A stretch of 38,516 nucleotides of DNA from NCBI RefSeq assembly GCF_017874595.1, contig NZ_JAGILA010000013.1, forward strand, positions 1 through 38,516. Reading direction: 5' to 3'. The position numbers and the translations under genes are program-made. Shown piece after piece: positions 17,626 to 26,615 of this stretch. Positions within the stretch are counted from its first letter, which is position 1. Every line of letters begins with the position of its first letter. This DNA is from Sinorhizobium kostiense (lineage in GTDB: Bacteria; Pseudomonadota; Alphaproteobacteria; Rhizobiales; Rhizobiaceae). The notes beneath the pieces were generated by a model. That model was not told the DNA's origin. It saw nothing but the letters and a program-made list of their open reading frames with translations, and did not search any database.

Positions 17626-17868
17626 TCCCAGATAACCCGAATTGGTAACGGCAGTCGATGATGTGTAACGATCGAGCCAATGGTAAGGCCAACCCGTCTG
17701 ATTCAATGCGCTTCAATCGCGCGCCATCTTGATCAGGGACCTCACCGGCGGATTTCCATCAGGGCCAGCGGTCGAACTTCACACCGCACAAACAGGCCGG
17801 ACATATGAAAGCAACCGATCAAACAATCCCGACAATGGGCCCTTGCCATAGGGGGTGTCCACATATGA
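17626..17868 (+). other. 3' non-coding end of the IS110/IS1111-type element
   Basis: There is no gene here. The stretch ends with GGGCCCTTGCCATAGGGGGT and CCACATATGA, which look like the terminal segment of such elements. IS1111-group elements keep their structured non-coding RNA on this side of the transposase, so a bridge RNA may be encoded. Not folded or tested. Confidence 0.35.
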
Positions 17869-18159
17869 ATCACAAAACCGCTCTCGCGGGAATCCCTACA
17901 GATTCAGACAAGAGAGGAAACGCTCTAGCTCCCACAAGAACGCGTCGATGCCGGCCCGGGCAAGGCCACGCTCCGCCCGAAGCCAGATTTTCGTGTTCGG
18001 TGCAGATCGCAAACCGCAGTGCGTCCATGGCGCCAACCGTACTAACCAACCAACAACACAGACCGGTAGTGATCAACAATTGCTGCGCCTATCACACGAG
18101 TTCCTCGATTATCTAATGCAGCGAGCATTCCGGTGGCAGATGTGATCGAAGCCGAGGTG
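17869..18159. other. Stretch without a recognisable gene
   Basis: A minus-strand frame contains AMDALRFAICTEHENLASG and looks protein-like, but I cannot assign it. No start, ribosome site or neighbour supports a gene. Confidence 0.3.
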
Positions 18160-18328
18160 GAGCGATATCTGTGCCATGCGAGCCGAGCAGGTCGCGTTGA
18201 CTCTGAATGAACCCTAACAACTGCCCGCGAGACAGTTTCTAGCGATACTTCACATCGCCCGTCATCGACGCTGCGTGTAGCTGGAATACACTCTTTGTCA
18301 GATCCACACTGATCATCGTATCCTTCAT
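18160..18328 (-). pseudogene. IS110/IS1111-family transposase, N-terminal fragment
   Basis: From ATG 18328 the frame reads MKDTMISVDLTKSVFQLHAA and continues SMTGDVKYR, then a stop, then KLSRGQLLGFIQSQ. This is the first part of a DEDD transposase domain, different from the intact copy at 16603. The internal stop and missing remainder make it a dead piece. Confidence 0.7.
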
Positions 18329-18462
18329 CCCTCGTCCTCTCTGAGCTGGAGCCTATACCACACCTTGGACATTGCCATGCCGCCAGGGCGGAAGGGCAAT
18401 CACCCCATCTGCCAATTCAAACGCGGGTCCGATCACCATGCCGAAGCGGGGCTGCAGCCAGC

Positions 18463-19641
18463 TCATACTTGCAGAGCGAGTTCGCTCATCATCTTCACCA
18501 GGGGGCCGCTGAAGTCGGAGTCGGAGGCGCTCCTGTTCTCGAGAACGCTTAAGTATACGACGACGGTCCCGGTGTCAGGGTTTGCGAGCATGAACTGGCC
18601 GCCGTAGCCGCCGTGGCCTACCCAGGTGCCATCGGTGAACATTTGGCGGCTATAGCGCATCCAGTCGCGGGGCTTCGGCCAGGTAGGCCCGGGATTGCGT
18701 CGCGTCTCTTCGATGAAGGCGGCATCGCCCACGCGGCGGCCGTCGATGCCCTGGCCCTTGCGTGCGAAGAGCAGGCCGTAGCGCGCGAGGTCGCGGCCGG
18801 AGAGGCAGGCGCCGCCGCAGACCAAGGGCACACCGTCGCGGTCGCAGGTGATGTGAAAGCATCCCTCTAGGCCCGCCGCCTCGACGATCTCGATCAGCCA
18901 ATCACGCAGAGCCCGGCCGCTGGCGCGCTCGAGGATCCAACCGATGACATCGCTGTTAGTTGACTTATACAACACCTCTCCGGTGCGATTCACCAGGTCG
19001 CCGCCGGTGATGCCGCAGACGAAAGAGCGGGTCGTCTCTTCCTTCTGACCTTCCTGCGGCAGGCAAAAGCCGGTGGCGGCATCCAGTTGGTAAATCGTCG
19101 CCTGTGGGTCCTCGTAGTCCTCCGTGAAGTCGTTGGCGACATTCATGTCGGCGACCGCCTTGATGGTCGCTTCAGCGTAACCGGTGCCGATCTCCGGGAG
19201 AAATTTGCATACCTGGTCATCGAGGTTAACGAGGCGGTCCGCCACGGCGCGGCCGAGCATCAGGTTGAGTGTCGTCTTGGTGATCGACATGATGGAATGC
19301 GGCTTGTCGGGCCCGAAGTCCGGCGCATAGGCCTCGTAAAGGACGCGCTGGTCGCGCGCCACGATGAAGGCCGAGAAATGTGGCATGGCGAGAAAGCGTG
19401 CGACGTCCGGCCGCTCGCCGATGGTCCAGTCGATCTCCTTCCTGAGGGGCAAGACGCGGGGCGCGCGCATAGAAAGGGCATAGCGCACGGTGGTGTGGAG
19501 GTTGTGGAAGCCAGCGCGGCGGTAATCGGGCAGGTTCCAACGCGCCTTGTTGTCGAATAGATTCACTAGGCCTGGATTGGCGATTGAGGGCAGCATCATG
19601 TGGCGGGTCTTTCCAAAACGAAGGTTGTTCAGGGCATTCAT
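18463..19641 (-). CDS. Serine hydrolase, beta-lactamase/6-aminohexanoate-dimer hydrolase type
   Basis: This 392-residue protein belongs to the class C beta-lactamase-like (PF00144) family. The nucleophile motif SxxK is SITK at residues 119-122, the second motif is YKSTN at 225-229 (continuing SDVIGWILERA) and the third is GHGGYGG near residue 345. Such enzymes cleave amides or esters, and the YxSTN form resembles the nylon-oligomer hydrolase branch. No signal peptide is obvious, so it is probably cytoplasmic. It lies about 800 bp downstream of the peptide-type transporter on the same strand. It may process what that transporter imports, such as a peptide, amide or acyl ester; this is inference. 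All three catalytic motifs are present. Confidence 0.88.
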   Translation of the reverse strand: MNALNNLRFGKTRHMMLPSIANPGLVNLFDNKARWNLPDYRRAGFHNLHTTVRYALSMRAPRVLPLRKEIDWTIGERPDVARFLAMPHFSAFIVARDQRVLYEAYAPDFGPDKPHSIMSITKTTLNLMLGRAVADRLVNLDDQVCKFLPEIGTGYAEATIKAVADMNVANDFTEDYEDPQATIYQLDAATGFCLPQEGQKEETTRSFVCGITGGDLVNRTGEVLYKSTNSDVIGWILERASGRALRDWLIEIVEAAGLEGCFHITCDRDGVPLVCGGACLSGRDLARYGLLFARKGQGIDGRRVGDAAFIEETRRNPGPTWPKPRDWMRYSRQMFTDGTWVGHGGYGGQFMLANPDTGTVVVYLSVLENRSASDSDFSGPLVKMMSELALQV

Positions 19642-20432
19642 GAAAGAGCGCTACGCGCGTGTCTTTTTCGACGCTTGCTAGCCAACTCCGGGCGCTAACG
19701 CGCAAATACTGCTGACTTCGCGCCGGTGATGCCGCCGGGTGGCGGATATGCTGGTTGTTGCAACTAGAGCCTCACATCGAAACCTCGCCGTTCGAGCGGC
19801 CTGGCTCCGCCGGCTTTGAGTGATCGTCGGCACAGCGTCGAGCAATGACCACTTGTAGAGGGGCTGAGCGGGTCGGCGAATACGCCGGCCACAGAGCCGC
19901 AGAGTGTCGGCGGGCCGTGATAGTTCCATCACACAGAGAGAGTTCGCCTGGACGATGACGTATGGGTCGACGGATGGCGACCGGAAAGAGACGGCAAGTG
20001 CGACGGCCACATCGCACGGTTTGCCAAAGGACAAAGTCTCGAGCGAGAGGAAACGATTGATCAGGACGGTTCGGGCCACCCGAAACGCTTCCGCCGGACG
20101 GGAGGAGCACGACGAGCCGCACCAGAATGTTGACAAGCAAATTGAACCGCTAGGGTTGCTGGTATATGCATCGGAACGATGGCGGCGGCAACCGTCGCTG
20201 CGGCTCCTGGAGACGGGTCGCCTGTGAAGCGGTCCCGATCCCATGCATCGCGGGTCATCCCATGGAGAATAATTCCGCACAATCCTATTCCAATTCCATA
20301 TTGTAGCCCTGCCGAGGGACCTTAGTCCCCCCACCGCGGGCGCGACAGAAAAGAAGCGGCGGTACCGAAGCGGTAACTTGTGAGTTACGGGTTGCTTCTC
20401 TTGAAACCGAGCGGCTTCGCTAGCTGCGACAC
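19642..20432. other. Gap between transporter operon and serine hydrolase
   Basis: I see no supported gene. A minus-strand frame at 19772-20140 starts MLVNILVRLVVLLPSGGS but has no ribosome site and becomes Arg/Pro-rich, as shadow frames do. A consensus-like TTGACA at about 20131 has no matching -10. Confidence 0.35.
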
Positions 20433-20657
20433 TCATGCAAGGAATTGCCGCCAAACCTGCGTGTGCGCGGCGAATGCGGCGTCTTCGTAGAACTCGATAA
20501 GGACGGTTTTGCACGGATCCACTTCGTCGCGCGCTTCGGGGCCGACGCATCGATTCCGCGGGGTCGCTTTGCCCGCGCACACGAGCGTCGCCCAACCGGG
20601 ATCATGCGGCTCTATGTATTCACTGGGCCTCACTTTAATCACGCGGGGAAATGGCAT
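20433..20657 (-). pseudogene. Small ABM-like (monooxygenase-fold) protein, possibly decayed
   Basis: The 74-residue frame starts at an ATG inside the last codons of the transporter ATPase gene, so it would be coupled to it. Its end, VDPCKTVLIEFYEDAAFAAH, resembles the end of antibiotic-biosynthesis-monooxygenase (ABM) domains, which usually continue with a short helix. The middle fits the family poorly, as if indels had shifted the frame, and the length is short of the usual 95-100 residues. It could be a remnant or a divergent small enzyme. Confidence 0.35.
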
Positions 20658-21619
20658 CTGAAGCTGTGCTCCGTATGATCCGAGCTTGTTGAATGATCAG
20701 GGAAGACGCGCCTGCAGATGTCCTGCGCGTAACGACAGCGGGTGTGGAACTCGCAGCCAGTTGGCCGCCTCATCAGGCTCGGCACCTCACCCTTGAGCTC
20801 GATCCTATTAAGAACCGCATCCGGATCGGGATCTGGATTGGCCGCAAGCAGTGCTTGGGTGTAGGGGTGACGCGGGTGCTCAAAGATCAGCTCGGTCGAG
20901 CCGACCTCGATAAACCGGCCGAGGTACATGATTGCCATGCGGTCGGTCATGTGGCGCACAACGTTGAGATTGTGTGTGATAATCAGGATCGCCATGCCTA
21001 GCTCGTTCTGAAGCCGCGCGAGGAGATTAAGCACCTCTCCCTGCACAGAGACGTCCAGGCCCGCGGTCGGCTCGTCGGCAATCAGCAAGTCCGGATTCAG
21101 CGCAAGAGCACGCGCGATACCAACGCGTCTAGCTTGGCCTCCGGAAAGTTGATGGGGATAGCGACAAGCGAAATCCTCCGGCAAGCCAACCATACGCAGC
21201 AGGCGCGCGGCTTCGGCTGCCGCGTCGATATCACGTAACCCGTGGATCCGGAAAGGCTCCCCCAATAGCGATCGCACCGTCAGCCTCGGGGAAAGTGAGG
21301 CAATCGGATCCTGGAACATCATGGCCATTCGGCGCAGGTACGGCTTGCGTTCAGACCCGCTGAGTGCCCCAATTTCCTGTCCGTCAAAGATGATGCTGCC
21401 GCTCGTTGCCCGCTGCAGCCCGATTACTGTGCGCGCGATGGTGGATTTACCCGAGCCACTTTCCCCGACAAGGGCGAGTGTCTCGCCCTTCCGGATGTCG
21501 AAGGACACACCGCATGCTGCATCGATGTAAGGATCTTTTGTCCCAGTTGCGAGCGCCTTCAGCGAACCCATGGTGCGGAAACGGACGGAAAGATCCTGAA
21601 CACGAAGAAGCCCACTCAT
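20639..21619 (-). CDS. Dipeptide/oligopeptide-type ABC transporter ATPase (DppF-like)
   Basis: This 326-residue ATPase has a Walker A (GESGSGKST), Q-loop (FQDPIASLSP), signature (LSGGQARRVGIARAL) and Walker B (LLIADEPTAGLDV). It also carries the oligo_HPY C-terminal extension with the Cys-rich GCEFHTRCRYAQDICRR stretch that binds an iron-sulfur cluster in this class. It overlaps the preceding ATPase gene by 4 bp. It is the last transporter gene; a possible small gene starts inside its end. It forms a heterodimeric motor with the DppD-like subunit. Confidence 0.92.
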   Translation of the reverse strand: MSGLLRVQDLSVRFRTMGSLKALATGTKDPYIDAACGVSFDIRKGETLALVGESGSGKSTIARTVIGLQRATSGSIIFDGQEIGALSGSERKPYLRRMAMMFQDPIASLSPRLTVRSLLGEPFRIHGLRDIDAAAEAARLLRMVGLPEDFACRYPHQLSGGQARRVGIARALALNPDLLIADEPTAGLDVSVQGEVLNLLARLQNELGMAILIITHNLNVVRHMTDRMAIMYLGRFIEVGSTELIFEHPRHPYTQALLAANPDPDPDAVLNRIELKGEVPSLMRRPTGCEFHTRCRYAQDICRRVFPDHSTSSDHTEHSFRCHFPA

Positions 21620-22638
21620 CTCGAAACTAAACCCTTCTCATTAAGCAAATGGCATCGCGCTGCTTGCTCCACGCCGATGCGATACTCAATCGGGGTGTCT
21701 TGCGTACAACGGCCAAACGCCTGCGGGCATCGCGGTTGGAAGATGCATCCTTCTTTTGAGCCGAGGAGATTTGGCACCTCGCCGCGAATAGTTGGCAAAG
21801 TGCGTGTTTTCTGTCTAATTCGCCCCGGGTCGCACTCAAGCAGCGCGCGCGTGTAGGGGTGAGCAGGATTGTGGAAAATGTCCCTTACGCCCCCCTGCTC
21901 GACTACTTCGCCCGCATACATCACCGCGACTCGGTCGCACAACTCAGCGACCGCGCCGAGATGATGGGACACAAAAAGGACCGAGCAACCGATTTCCTTT
22001 TGCAAATCCTTCAGAAGATGAATGATCTGCACTTCTAGCGTTGCATCAAGCGCAGTGGTCGGCTCGTCGGCGATGAGGAGCGCAGGCTTCACCAGAAGTG
22101 CCATGGCGATACAGATGCGCTGACGCATGCCGCCGGAGAAGTGATGCGGATAGCCTCCCATGCGGCTTTGCGGATCGGGAATTCCGACTCGATGAAGCAT
22201 TTGGATGGCAAGAGAGCGTTTTTCGCTGCGGCTTATTTTTTCGTGGTGCTGAATATCAATCATCTGCCCCTCGATGGTCCGCACGGGATTAAGGGCGGTC
22301 ATCGGGTCCTGGAAGATCATAGAAAGACGATTGCCGAGCAGGTTTCGACGCGTCTGAGAGGGCATTTCCAGCAGGTCTCGACCTTCGAACAGAATATTCC
22401 CGGCTGTCACCACTGCATTTTGCGGAAGCAGCCCCATCACTGTGTATGCAAGCGTCGATTTCCCCGATCCACTCTCGCCTACAATGCCAACCACCTGTGC
22501 GGCCGGAACATTGAGCGAAATGTTTCGGAGCGCGTGAACCCGGCCACGCGGCGTGCCAAAGTCTAGATCGAGCCCACGAATCTCAAGCAGCGGCGGGGAA
22601 GGGGCGGACGAATGTGATGTCGGATCCTCGTGTCTCAT
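21616..22638 (-). CDS. Dipeptide/oligopeptide-type ABC transporter ATPase (DppD-like)
   Basis: The 340-residue product shows a Walker A (GESGSGKSTLAY), Q-loop (FQDPMTALNPVRTI), signature (FSGGMRQRICIAMALLVKP), Walker B (LLIADEPTTALD) and H-loop (FVSHHLG). The oligo_HPY tail has CIFQPRCPQAFGRC. Overlaps of 4 bp with the genes on both sides (21616-21619 and 22635-22638) show tight translational coupling. It is the partner of the DppF-like ATPase at the inner membrane. Confidence 0.92.
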   Translation of the reverse strand: MRHEDPTSHSSAPSPPLLEIRGLDLDFGTPRGRVHALRNISLNVPAAQVVGIVGESGSGKSTLAYTVMGLLPQNAVVTAGNILFEGRDLLEMPSQTRRNLLGNRLSMIFQDPMTALNPVRTIEGQMIDIQHHEKISRSEKRSLAIQMLHRVGIPDPQSRMGGYPHHFSGGMRQRICIAMALLVKPALLIADEPTTALDATLEVQIIHLLKDLQKEIGCSVLFVSHHLGAVAELCDRVAVMYAGEVVEQGGVRDIFHNPAHPYTRALLECDPGRIRQKTRTLPTIRGEVPNLLGSKEGCIFQPRCPQAFGRCTQDTPIEYRIGVEQAARCHLLNEKGLVSR

Positions 22639-23513
22639 AGGTCTTTCCGTAGCTTGGGATCGAATATTTCGCGCAACGCCTCACCCAGGAAGGTGAAGCC
22701 TAGCGTTGCGAGGACGATCGGAATGCCCCCGGCGATAACCAGCCAAGGCGCCTTATCGATATAGTTAAAACCATCGTTGAGGATGGCTCCCCAATCGGGC
22801 GTTGGTGGGCGCACGCCCATGCCGAGAAAGCTGAGACCCGCTTCTACGGCGATGACGGCCGGAACGTCCATGCTTACGAGAATTAGAAGCGGACCGATGA
22901 CATTTGGGAGCACGTGCACGGCGAGAATGCGAGTCGTCCCGGCGCCCATGCTGCGCTCTGCTGCGACGTACTCGCTGCTGCGCAGCGCCTCCGTTTGGGT
23001 CCGCACCACACGCGCATAAATGGGCATGGAAGTAATTGCGATGACCAGAATGACGCTCGCCAAACTAGGTCCTAACAGCGCGACCATAGCCAGCGCGAAA
23101 ATGATACCCGGAAATGACCGGATAGTATCGAAAAATAGGACAAGCAAATTGTCTAGCCAGCGTGGGCCGAACCCCGCAATCAAACCAAGTACCAGGCCGA
23201 CCGCCAGTGAACTGCCCAAGGAGACAAACGCAACTAGTAGCGGGATGCGACTGCCCATGATGATGCGAGAAAAAGTGTCGCGGCCAAGTTGATCCGTGCC
23301 CAGCAGATAATGCAGCGAAGGATCTGCGAGACGCGGCCCAACCATAATCCGCACCGGGTCATGCATTATCATTAACGGAGCGAAGATCGCGATTGCGGTA
23401 ATGAGTGTAACAAGCGCTGCTCCGAGCATGCCCAGGCGGTTTTTACGAAATTGCTGCAATCCCGGGCCAATGGCGACATTGGTCTCCGGACGGGTGGTTT
23501 CAACGCTCGCCAT
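22635..23513 (-). CDS. Dipeptide/oligopeptide-type ABC transporter permease (DppC-like)
   Basis: This 292-residue permease starts with a cytoplasmic N-terminus, then the TM segment LVTLITAIAIFAPLMIM and the DppC-typical LLGTDQLGRDTFSRIIMGSR. About six TM helices follow. An EAA-type loop, EYVAAERSMGAGTTRILAVH, docks the ATPases. It starts right after the stop of the DppB-like gene. The family usually imports peptides, but members also carry nickel, opines and sugars, so the substrate is open. Confidence 0.92.
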   Translation of the reverse strand: MASVETTRPETNVAIGPGLQQFRKNRLGMLGAALVTLITAIAIFAPLMIMHDPVRIMVGPRLADPSLHYLLGTDQLGRDTFSRIIMGSRIPLLVAFVSLGSSLAVGLVLGLIAGFGPRWLDNLLVLFFDTIRSFPGIIFALAMVALLGPSLASVILVIAITSMPIYARVVRTQTEALRSSEYVAAERSMGAGTTRILAVHVLPNVIGPLLILVSMDVPAVIAVEAGLSFLGMGVRPPTPDWGAILNDGFNYIDKAPWLVIAGGIPIVLATLGFTFLGEALREIFDPKLRKDL

Positions 23514-23514
23514 G

Positions 23515-24453
23515 TCAGAGCTTTTCCCTGGTTCGCGGATCGAGGAATGCGTTTATCAAATCGGAGAGCGTCGTAGCGGCAACGATAAGGATGGTGGTGA
23601 CAAGGACGGCACCCATCACTACCGGATAGTTCCGCGCGGTGACCGCGTTCACGATTAACGCTCCGATCCCGGGTCTCGCGAAGACTACCTCGATAAATAC
23701 CGCCGACGAAAGCAGCCACGCTATCCCTACGCCGAGTATGGTCACGGTTGGCAGAATGGCGAGCGGCATCGCGTAACGCGCGACGATGCGCCATTCCGAA
23801 ATCCCAAAGGCGCGGGCCATGCGTATGTGATTTTCCCCTAAAACCTCCAGCATCGATGCGCGCACTAGCCGAGAAATGTAGCCCACCCAGCCAATGCCTA
23901 TGGCAAAACCAGGGAGGATGAGATGGACAAGTCCGTCCCAGAATCCATCGCCGGCTCCGATCGCTGGCAACCAACGCAAAGTCACGGCAAAAAACAATAG
24001 CGCGTAGACCGCCATCACGAACGAAGGAATGGCGAGCGTGGCGACCGCCACGACGCCGACGACCTGGTCGACCAACGAGTTGCGTCGCATCGCCGAGTAG
24101 CAGCCGAGCGGCACCGCCACGACGACCGCCCAGAAGATCGAGAACAAAACCAGTTCGATCGTATATGGCAATTGCTCGAACACAATGTCGGCTACAGGTT
24201 TCTGGCCGAATACGTCGAAACCGAGGTCCCCGCGGAGCAGCCCGCCGAAGAACGTAGTGATCTGAACGACAAGCGGCTTGTCGAGCCCCATCTGATGATG
24301 AAGTTGCGCTTTCATTTCGGGAGTTGCCCGTGGTCCCAGCAGAATCGCTGCAGGGTCGCCGGGTACTGCTCTGATCATTAGGAACAGAAGAGTCACCGCG
24401 ATCGCAATAATTGCGATCGCGAGGGCAAGCCTCTTGAGAAGGTAAAGCCACAT
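23515..24453 (-). CDS. Dipeptide/oligopeptide-type ABC transporter permease (DppB-like)
   Basis: The 312-residue product begins MWLYLLKRLALAIAIIAIAV, the standard DppB opening, with RAVPGDPAAILLGPRATPEM as the first periplasmic stretch. The EAA loop is EVLGENHIRMARAFGISEWR. I chose ATG 24453 over the longer frame to 24561, because the extension overlaps the binding-protein end and is not conserved in the family. It is the first permease gene, 13 bp after the binding-protein gene. Confidence 0.92.
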   Translation of the reverse strand: MWLYLLKRLALAIAIIAIAVTLLFLMIRAVPGDPAAILLGPRATPEMKAQLHHQMGLDKPLVVQITTFFGGLLRGDLGFDVFGQKPVADIVFEQLPYTIELVLFSIFWAVVVAVPLGCYSAMRRNSLVDQVVGVVAVATLAIPSFVMAVYALLFFAVTLRWLPAIGAGDGFWDGLVHLILPGFAIGIGWVGYISRLVRASMLEVLGENHIRMARAFGISEWRIVARYAMPLAILPTVTILGVGIAWLLSSAVFIEVVFARPGIGALIVNAVTARNYPVVMGAVLVTTILIVAATTLSDLINAFLDPRTREKL

Positions 24454-24466
24454 TCTCCCGGCCTCT

Positions 24467-26053
24467 TCAAATGGCCTTGAAGTCGAGGTACAGTGGGTAC
24501 CCGTCCGGGCGGGTGGCGGTCTGGATTTTTCTGGTCCGATACACAATCGGCTCTCCCACATGGGTCAAGAACCGATAGGCGCCGGAATCCTCCATGAGAT
24601 CCTGCATTTCCTGATACAGTGTCGCCCGAGCATTCGGGTCTTCCGTTATTGCCCCCTCCGCGGCCAACTGATCATATCGTTCGCTGCGGAAGCGCTCCCA
24701 ATTTGTAGCCTGACCGACTTGAGCTTGCACAAACCAGGAGGTGGGATAATACGGGTCTGGCAATGAGGCGTATGGGAGCAGGATGAGCTGCAGATCTTTC
24801 CAGCGCTCGCCTTCCGATTCCATCCCCACTGTCCAGAACGAGCCGCCATCCTGGGAATTGATCTCGAGGGAAATGCCGACCTGAGATAATTGCGCCTGAA
24901 CTGTCTGCGCAATAGTCGAGGACGTACTATCGTTGAGGCAGTCGATCGTAAGGGCCAGATCTGACACCCCGGCTTTCTCTAGAAACTCCTTGGCCTTCTC
25001 AATATCGCCTTCCGGGGGCACAAGCGACTTGTCGCGATGCCCGATAACACCAGGAGGAATAATCCCGGTCGCTGGGGCTGCTTGACCAGAATAAGCGGCA
25101 TCGAGGATCTGCGACACATTGATCGCCCACTGGATCGCCTTCCGGACATTAATGTCCTTCAGCTTTGGGTGATCCACGTTCATACCGATCCAGCTGAAAT
25201 TGAGCGATTGGTATTCCTCGACCTTCGTGTCGGCGGGCGGATTGTCCTTGAAAGTTGCAACTGAATCCATACTGATAACAGAATAATCAATATCGCCCGC
25301 CAAATATGCGCGTTCCGCCGCCTTGGTGTCGCCGATCGGCAAGATGCGGATTTCGTCAAAGCCTGGCTTTGGACCGGACCACTCCGGATTGCGTGTCAGG
25401 ACCACATACTGGTTCGGCTTCCAGTCTGCGATTGCATACGGGCCTGAGAAAGCCGGCGGTTTCATGCCAAAGGTTCCCCCGTCCTTTGTTGCCTTCATCA
25501 CCGCCTCTTCGGAAACGATATGCCCAACGGCAGAGGGGAGTGAGATCAACCAAAGCGGCACAAACGGTGTCTTCAGCACGATCACGCCGGTATAGTCATC
25601 TTCGATATCAACATGGTCGAGAGAACCCCAGTCGACTTTCACTGGAGAATTATGCTTGATCACGCGCTCGAACGAGAATTTGACATCCTTTGCAGTGAGC
25701 TCACCATGGCCGCCAGTGAACTTTATGCCTTTCCTCAGGCGGAAGCGGATATGGGTGGGGTCGAGCTGCTCGATCTTCTCTGCCGCCTCTAGTTCCCACT
25801 CCCAGTGGGAACCCGGCTTGTAGCGCGTAAGCTTCGAATAGATGCAGTTCATCACATCTACTTCGTGGTTTAAAGCATAGAACCCGGGGTCGAACGTCAA
25901 GTAGTTAATCGCGGAACGCGCTTTGAGCACCTTACCCTCGGCTGCCCAAATGGCTTGCGACAGCGGCATGCCGGCAGCGACGATGCCACCGCCGAGCGCG
26001 GCGCCGGCCTTTAGAAAATTCCGCCGGCTCACGGGGTCCAGGATATTTTTCAT
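24467..26053 (-). CDS. ABC transporter substrate-binding protein, SBP family 5
   Basis: This 528-residue binding protein has a twin-arginine signal (SRRNFLKAGAALGGG, then a cleavage region near SQAIWAAE), so it is exported folded to the periplasm. The SBP_bac_5 domain shows RFRLRKGIKFTGGHGELTAK, DVKFSFERV, SGPYAIADWKPNQYVVLTRN and VRKAIQWAINVSQILDAAYS. Such proteins bind peptides, opines or other polar solutes. It is the first gene of the minus-strand operon and the divergent neighbour of the carnitine catabolic operon. It may therefore take up a carnitine-derived or betaine-containing compound; the ligand is inferred from context only. Confidence 0.93.
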   Translation of the reverse strand: MKNILDPVSRRNFLKAGAALGGGIVAAGMPLSQAIWAAEGKVLKARSAINYLTFDPGFYALNHEVDVMNCIYSKLTRYKPGSHWEWELEAAEKIEQLDPTHIRFRLRKGIKFTGGHGELTAKDVKFSFERVIKHNSPVKVDWGSLDHVDIEDDYTGVIVLKTPFVPLWLISLPSAVGHIVSEEAVMKATKDGGTFGMKPPAFSGPYAIADWKPNQYVVLTRNPEWSGPKPGFDEIRILPIGDTKAAERAYLAGDIDYSVISMDSVATFKDNPPADTKVEEYQSLNFSWIGMNVDHPKLKDINVRKAIQWAINVSQILDAAYSGQAAPATGIIPPGVIGHRDKSLVPPEGDIEKAKEFLEKAGVSDLALTIDCLNDSTSSTIAQTVQAQLSQVGISLEINSQDGGSFWTVGMESEGERWKDLQLILLPYASLPDPYYPTSWFVQAQVGQATNWERFRSERYDQLAAEGAITEDPNARATLYQEMQDLMEDSGAYRFLTHVGEPIVYRTRKIQTATRPDGYPLYLDFKAI

Positions 26054-26184
26054 GAGTCACTCCTCCCTCTAGTTTAGCGACTTGAACGTAAGCCTACTTC
26101 CGCCATGGCTTATCTTCTGCGCAGTTTTTGCGTCCGGAAAGGGCTCTCCTCCGAACCTGTCCGACACGCCCTGCGGCCATCGTC

Positions 26185-26213
26185 GTCGTAATTGCCCCCG
26201 AGCGACATGTCAA
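26185..26213 (-). promoter_or_regulatory. Sigma-70-type promoter of the peptide-type transporter operon
   Basis: On the minus strand TTGACA (26213-26208), a 17-bp spacer and TACGAC (26190-26185). An operator lies 8 bp upstream of the -35, exactly as at the amino-acid transporter promoter. Confidence 0.65.
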
Positions 26214-26221
26214 GCTTTTAA

Positions 26222-26233
26222 TAATGTCCATTA
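26222..26233. promoter_or_regulatory. Candidate operator, copy 2 (perfect palindrome)
   Basis: TAATGTCCATTA: two perfect 5-bp inverted arms with a 2-bp spacer. It sits between the two divergent promoters, next to the leftward -35 box. Confidence 0.65.
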
Positions 26234-26445
26234 CGTGAAAATCCCATTTCGCAGAGAGAGCCTCCGGCTGGTCAAAGCAGTCTTCACTCTGCTGCGCGTC
26301 ATCGTCCAGTGCATGTGATTCGGGCGTTGCCGCTTGCAAACCGTCGCTACTTTCAAAGATTTAAGCACTTTGCGAGACAAGGCTTTCTAGCCCTCAGCTC
26401 CAGCCCAACAGCGTGAAAATTCATCAATGCGCGCAGATATCGCCA

Positions 26446-26472
26446 TTGACTAGCCAGGCATCTTTATATAAT
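26446..26472 (+). promoter_or_regulatory. Sigma-70-type promoter of the carnitine operon
   Basis: TTGACT (26446-26451), a short 15-bp spacer and a consensus TATAAT (26467-26472), 144 bp before the SDR start. The operator overlaps the -10. The sub-optimal spacer may keep basal activity low. Confidence 0.6.
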
Positions 26473-26480
26473 GGTCATTC
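26469..26480. promoter_or_regulatory. Candidate operator, copy 3
   Basis: TAATGGTCATTC has the arms AATG and CATT around a 2-bp spacer and differs from the perfect palindrome only at its last base. It overlaps the -10 box of the carnitine operon promoter. Confidence 0.6.
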
Positions 26481-26615
26481 TATCTTCAATGTGTGAGGCG
26501 TACTCGGTCGGATCGGTCTTTGTATCCTGGCTAAGCAAGCTTTCACCTTGCCTGGAACTGACGTTTGAAGAAGCGCTGCTTCGTGAACGCCTTTTGTACT
26601 CGAAGGGATAGGTTG

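Noticed and set aside
16234..17706. 490-codon minus-strand open frame
   Set aside because: Only its last 84 codons are real (IS630 helix-turn-helix part). The rest mirrors the IS110-type transposase on the plus strand.
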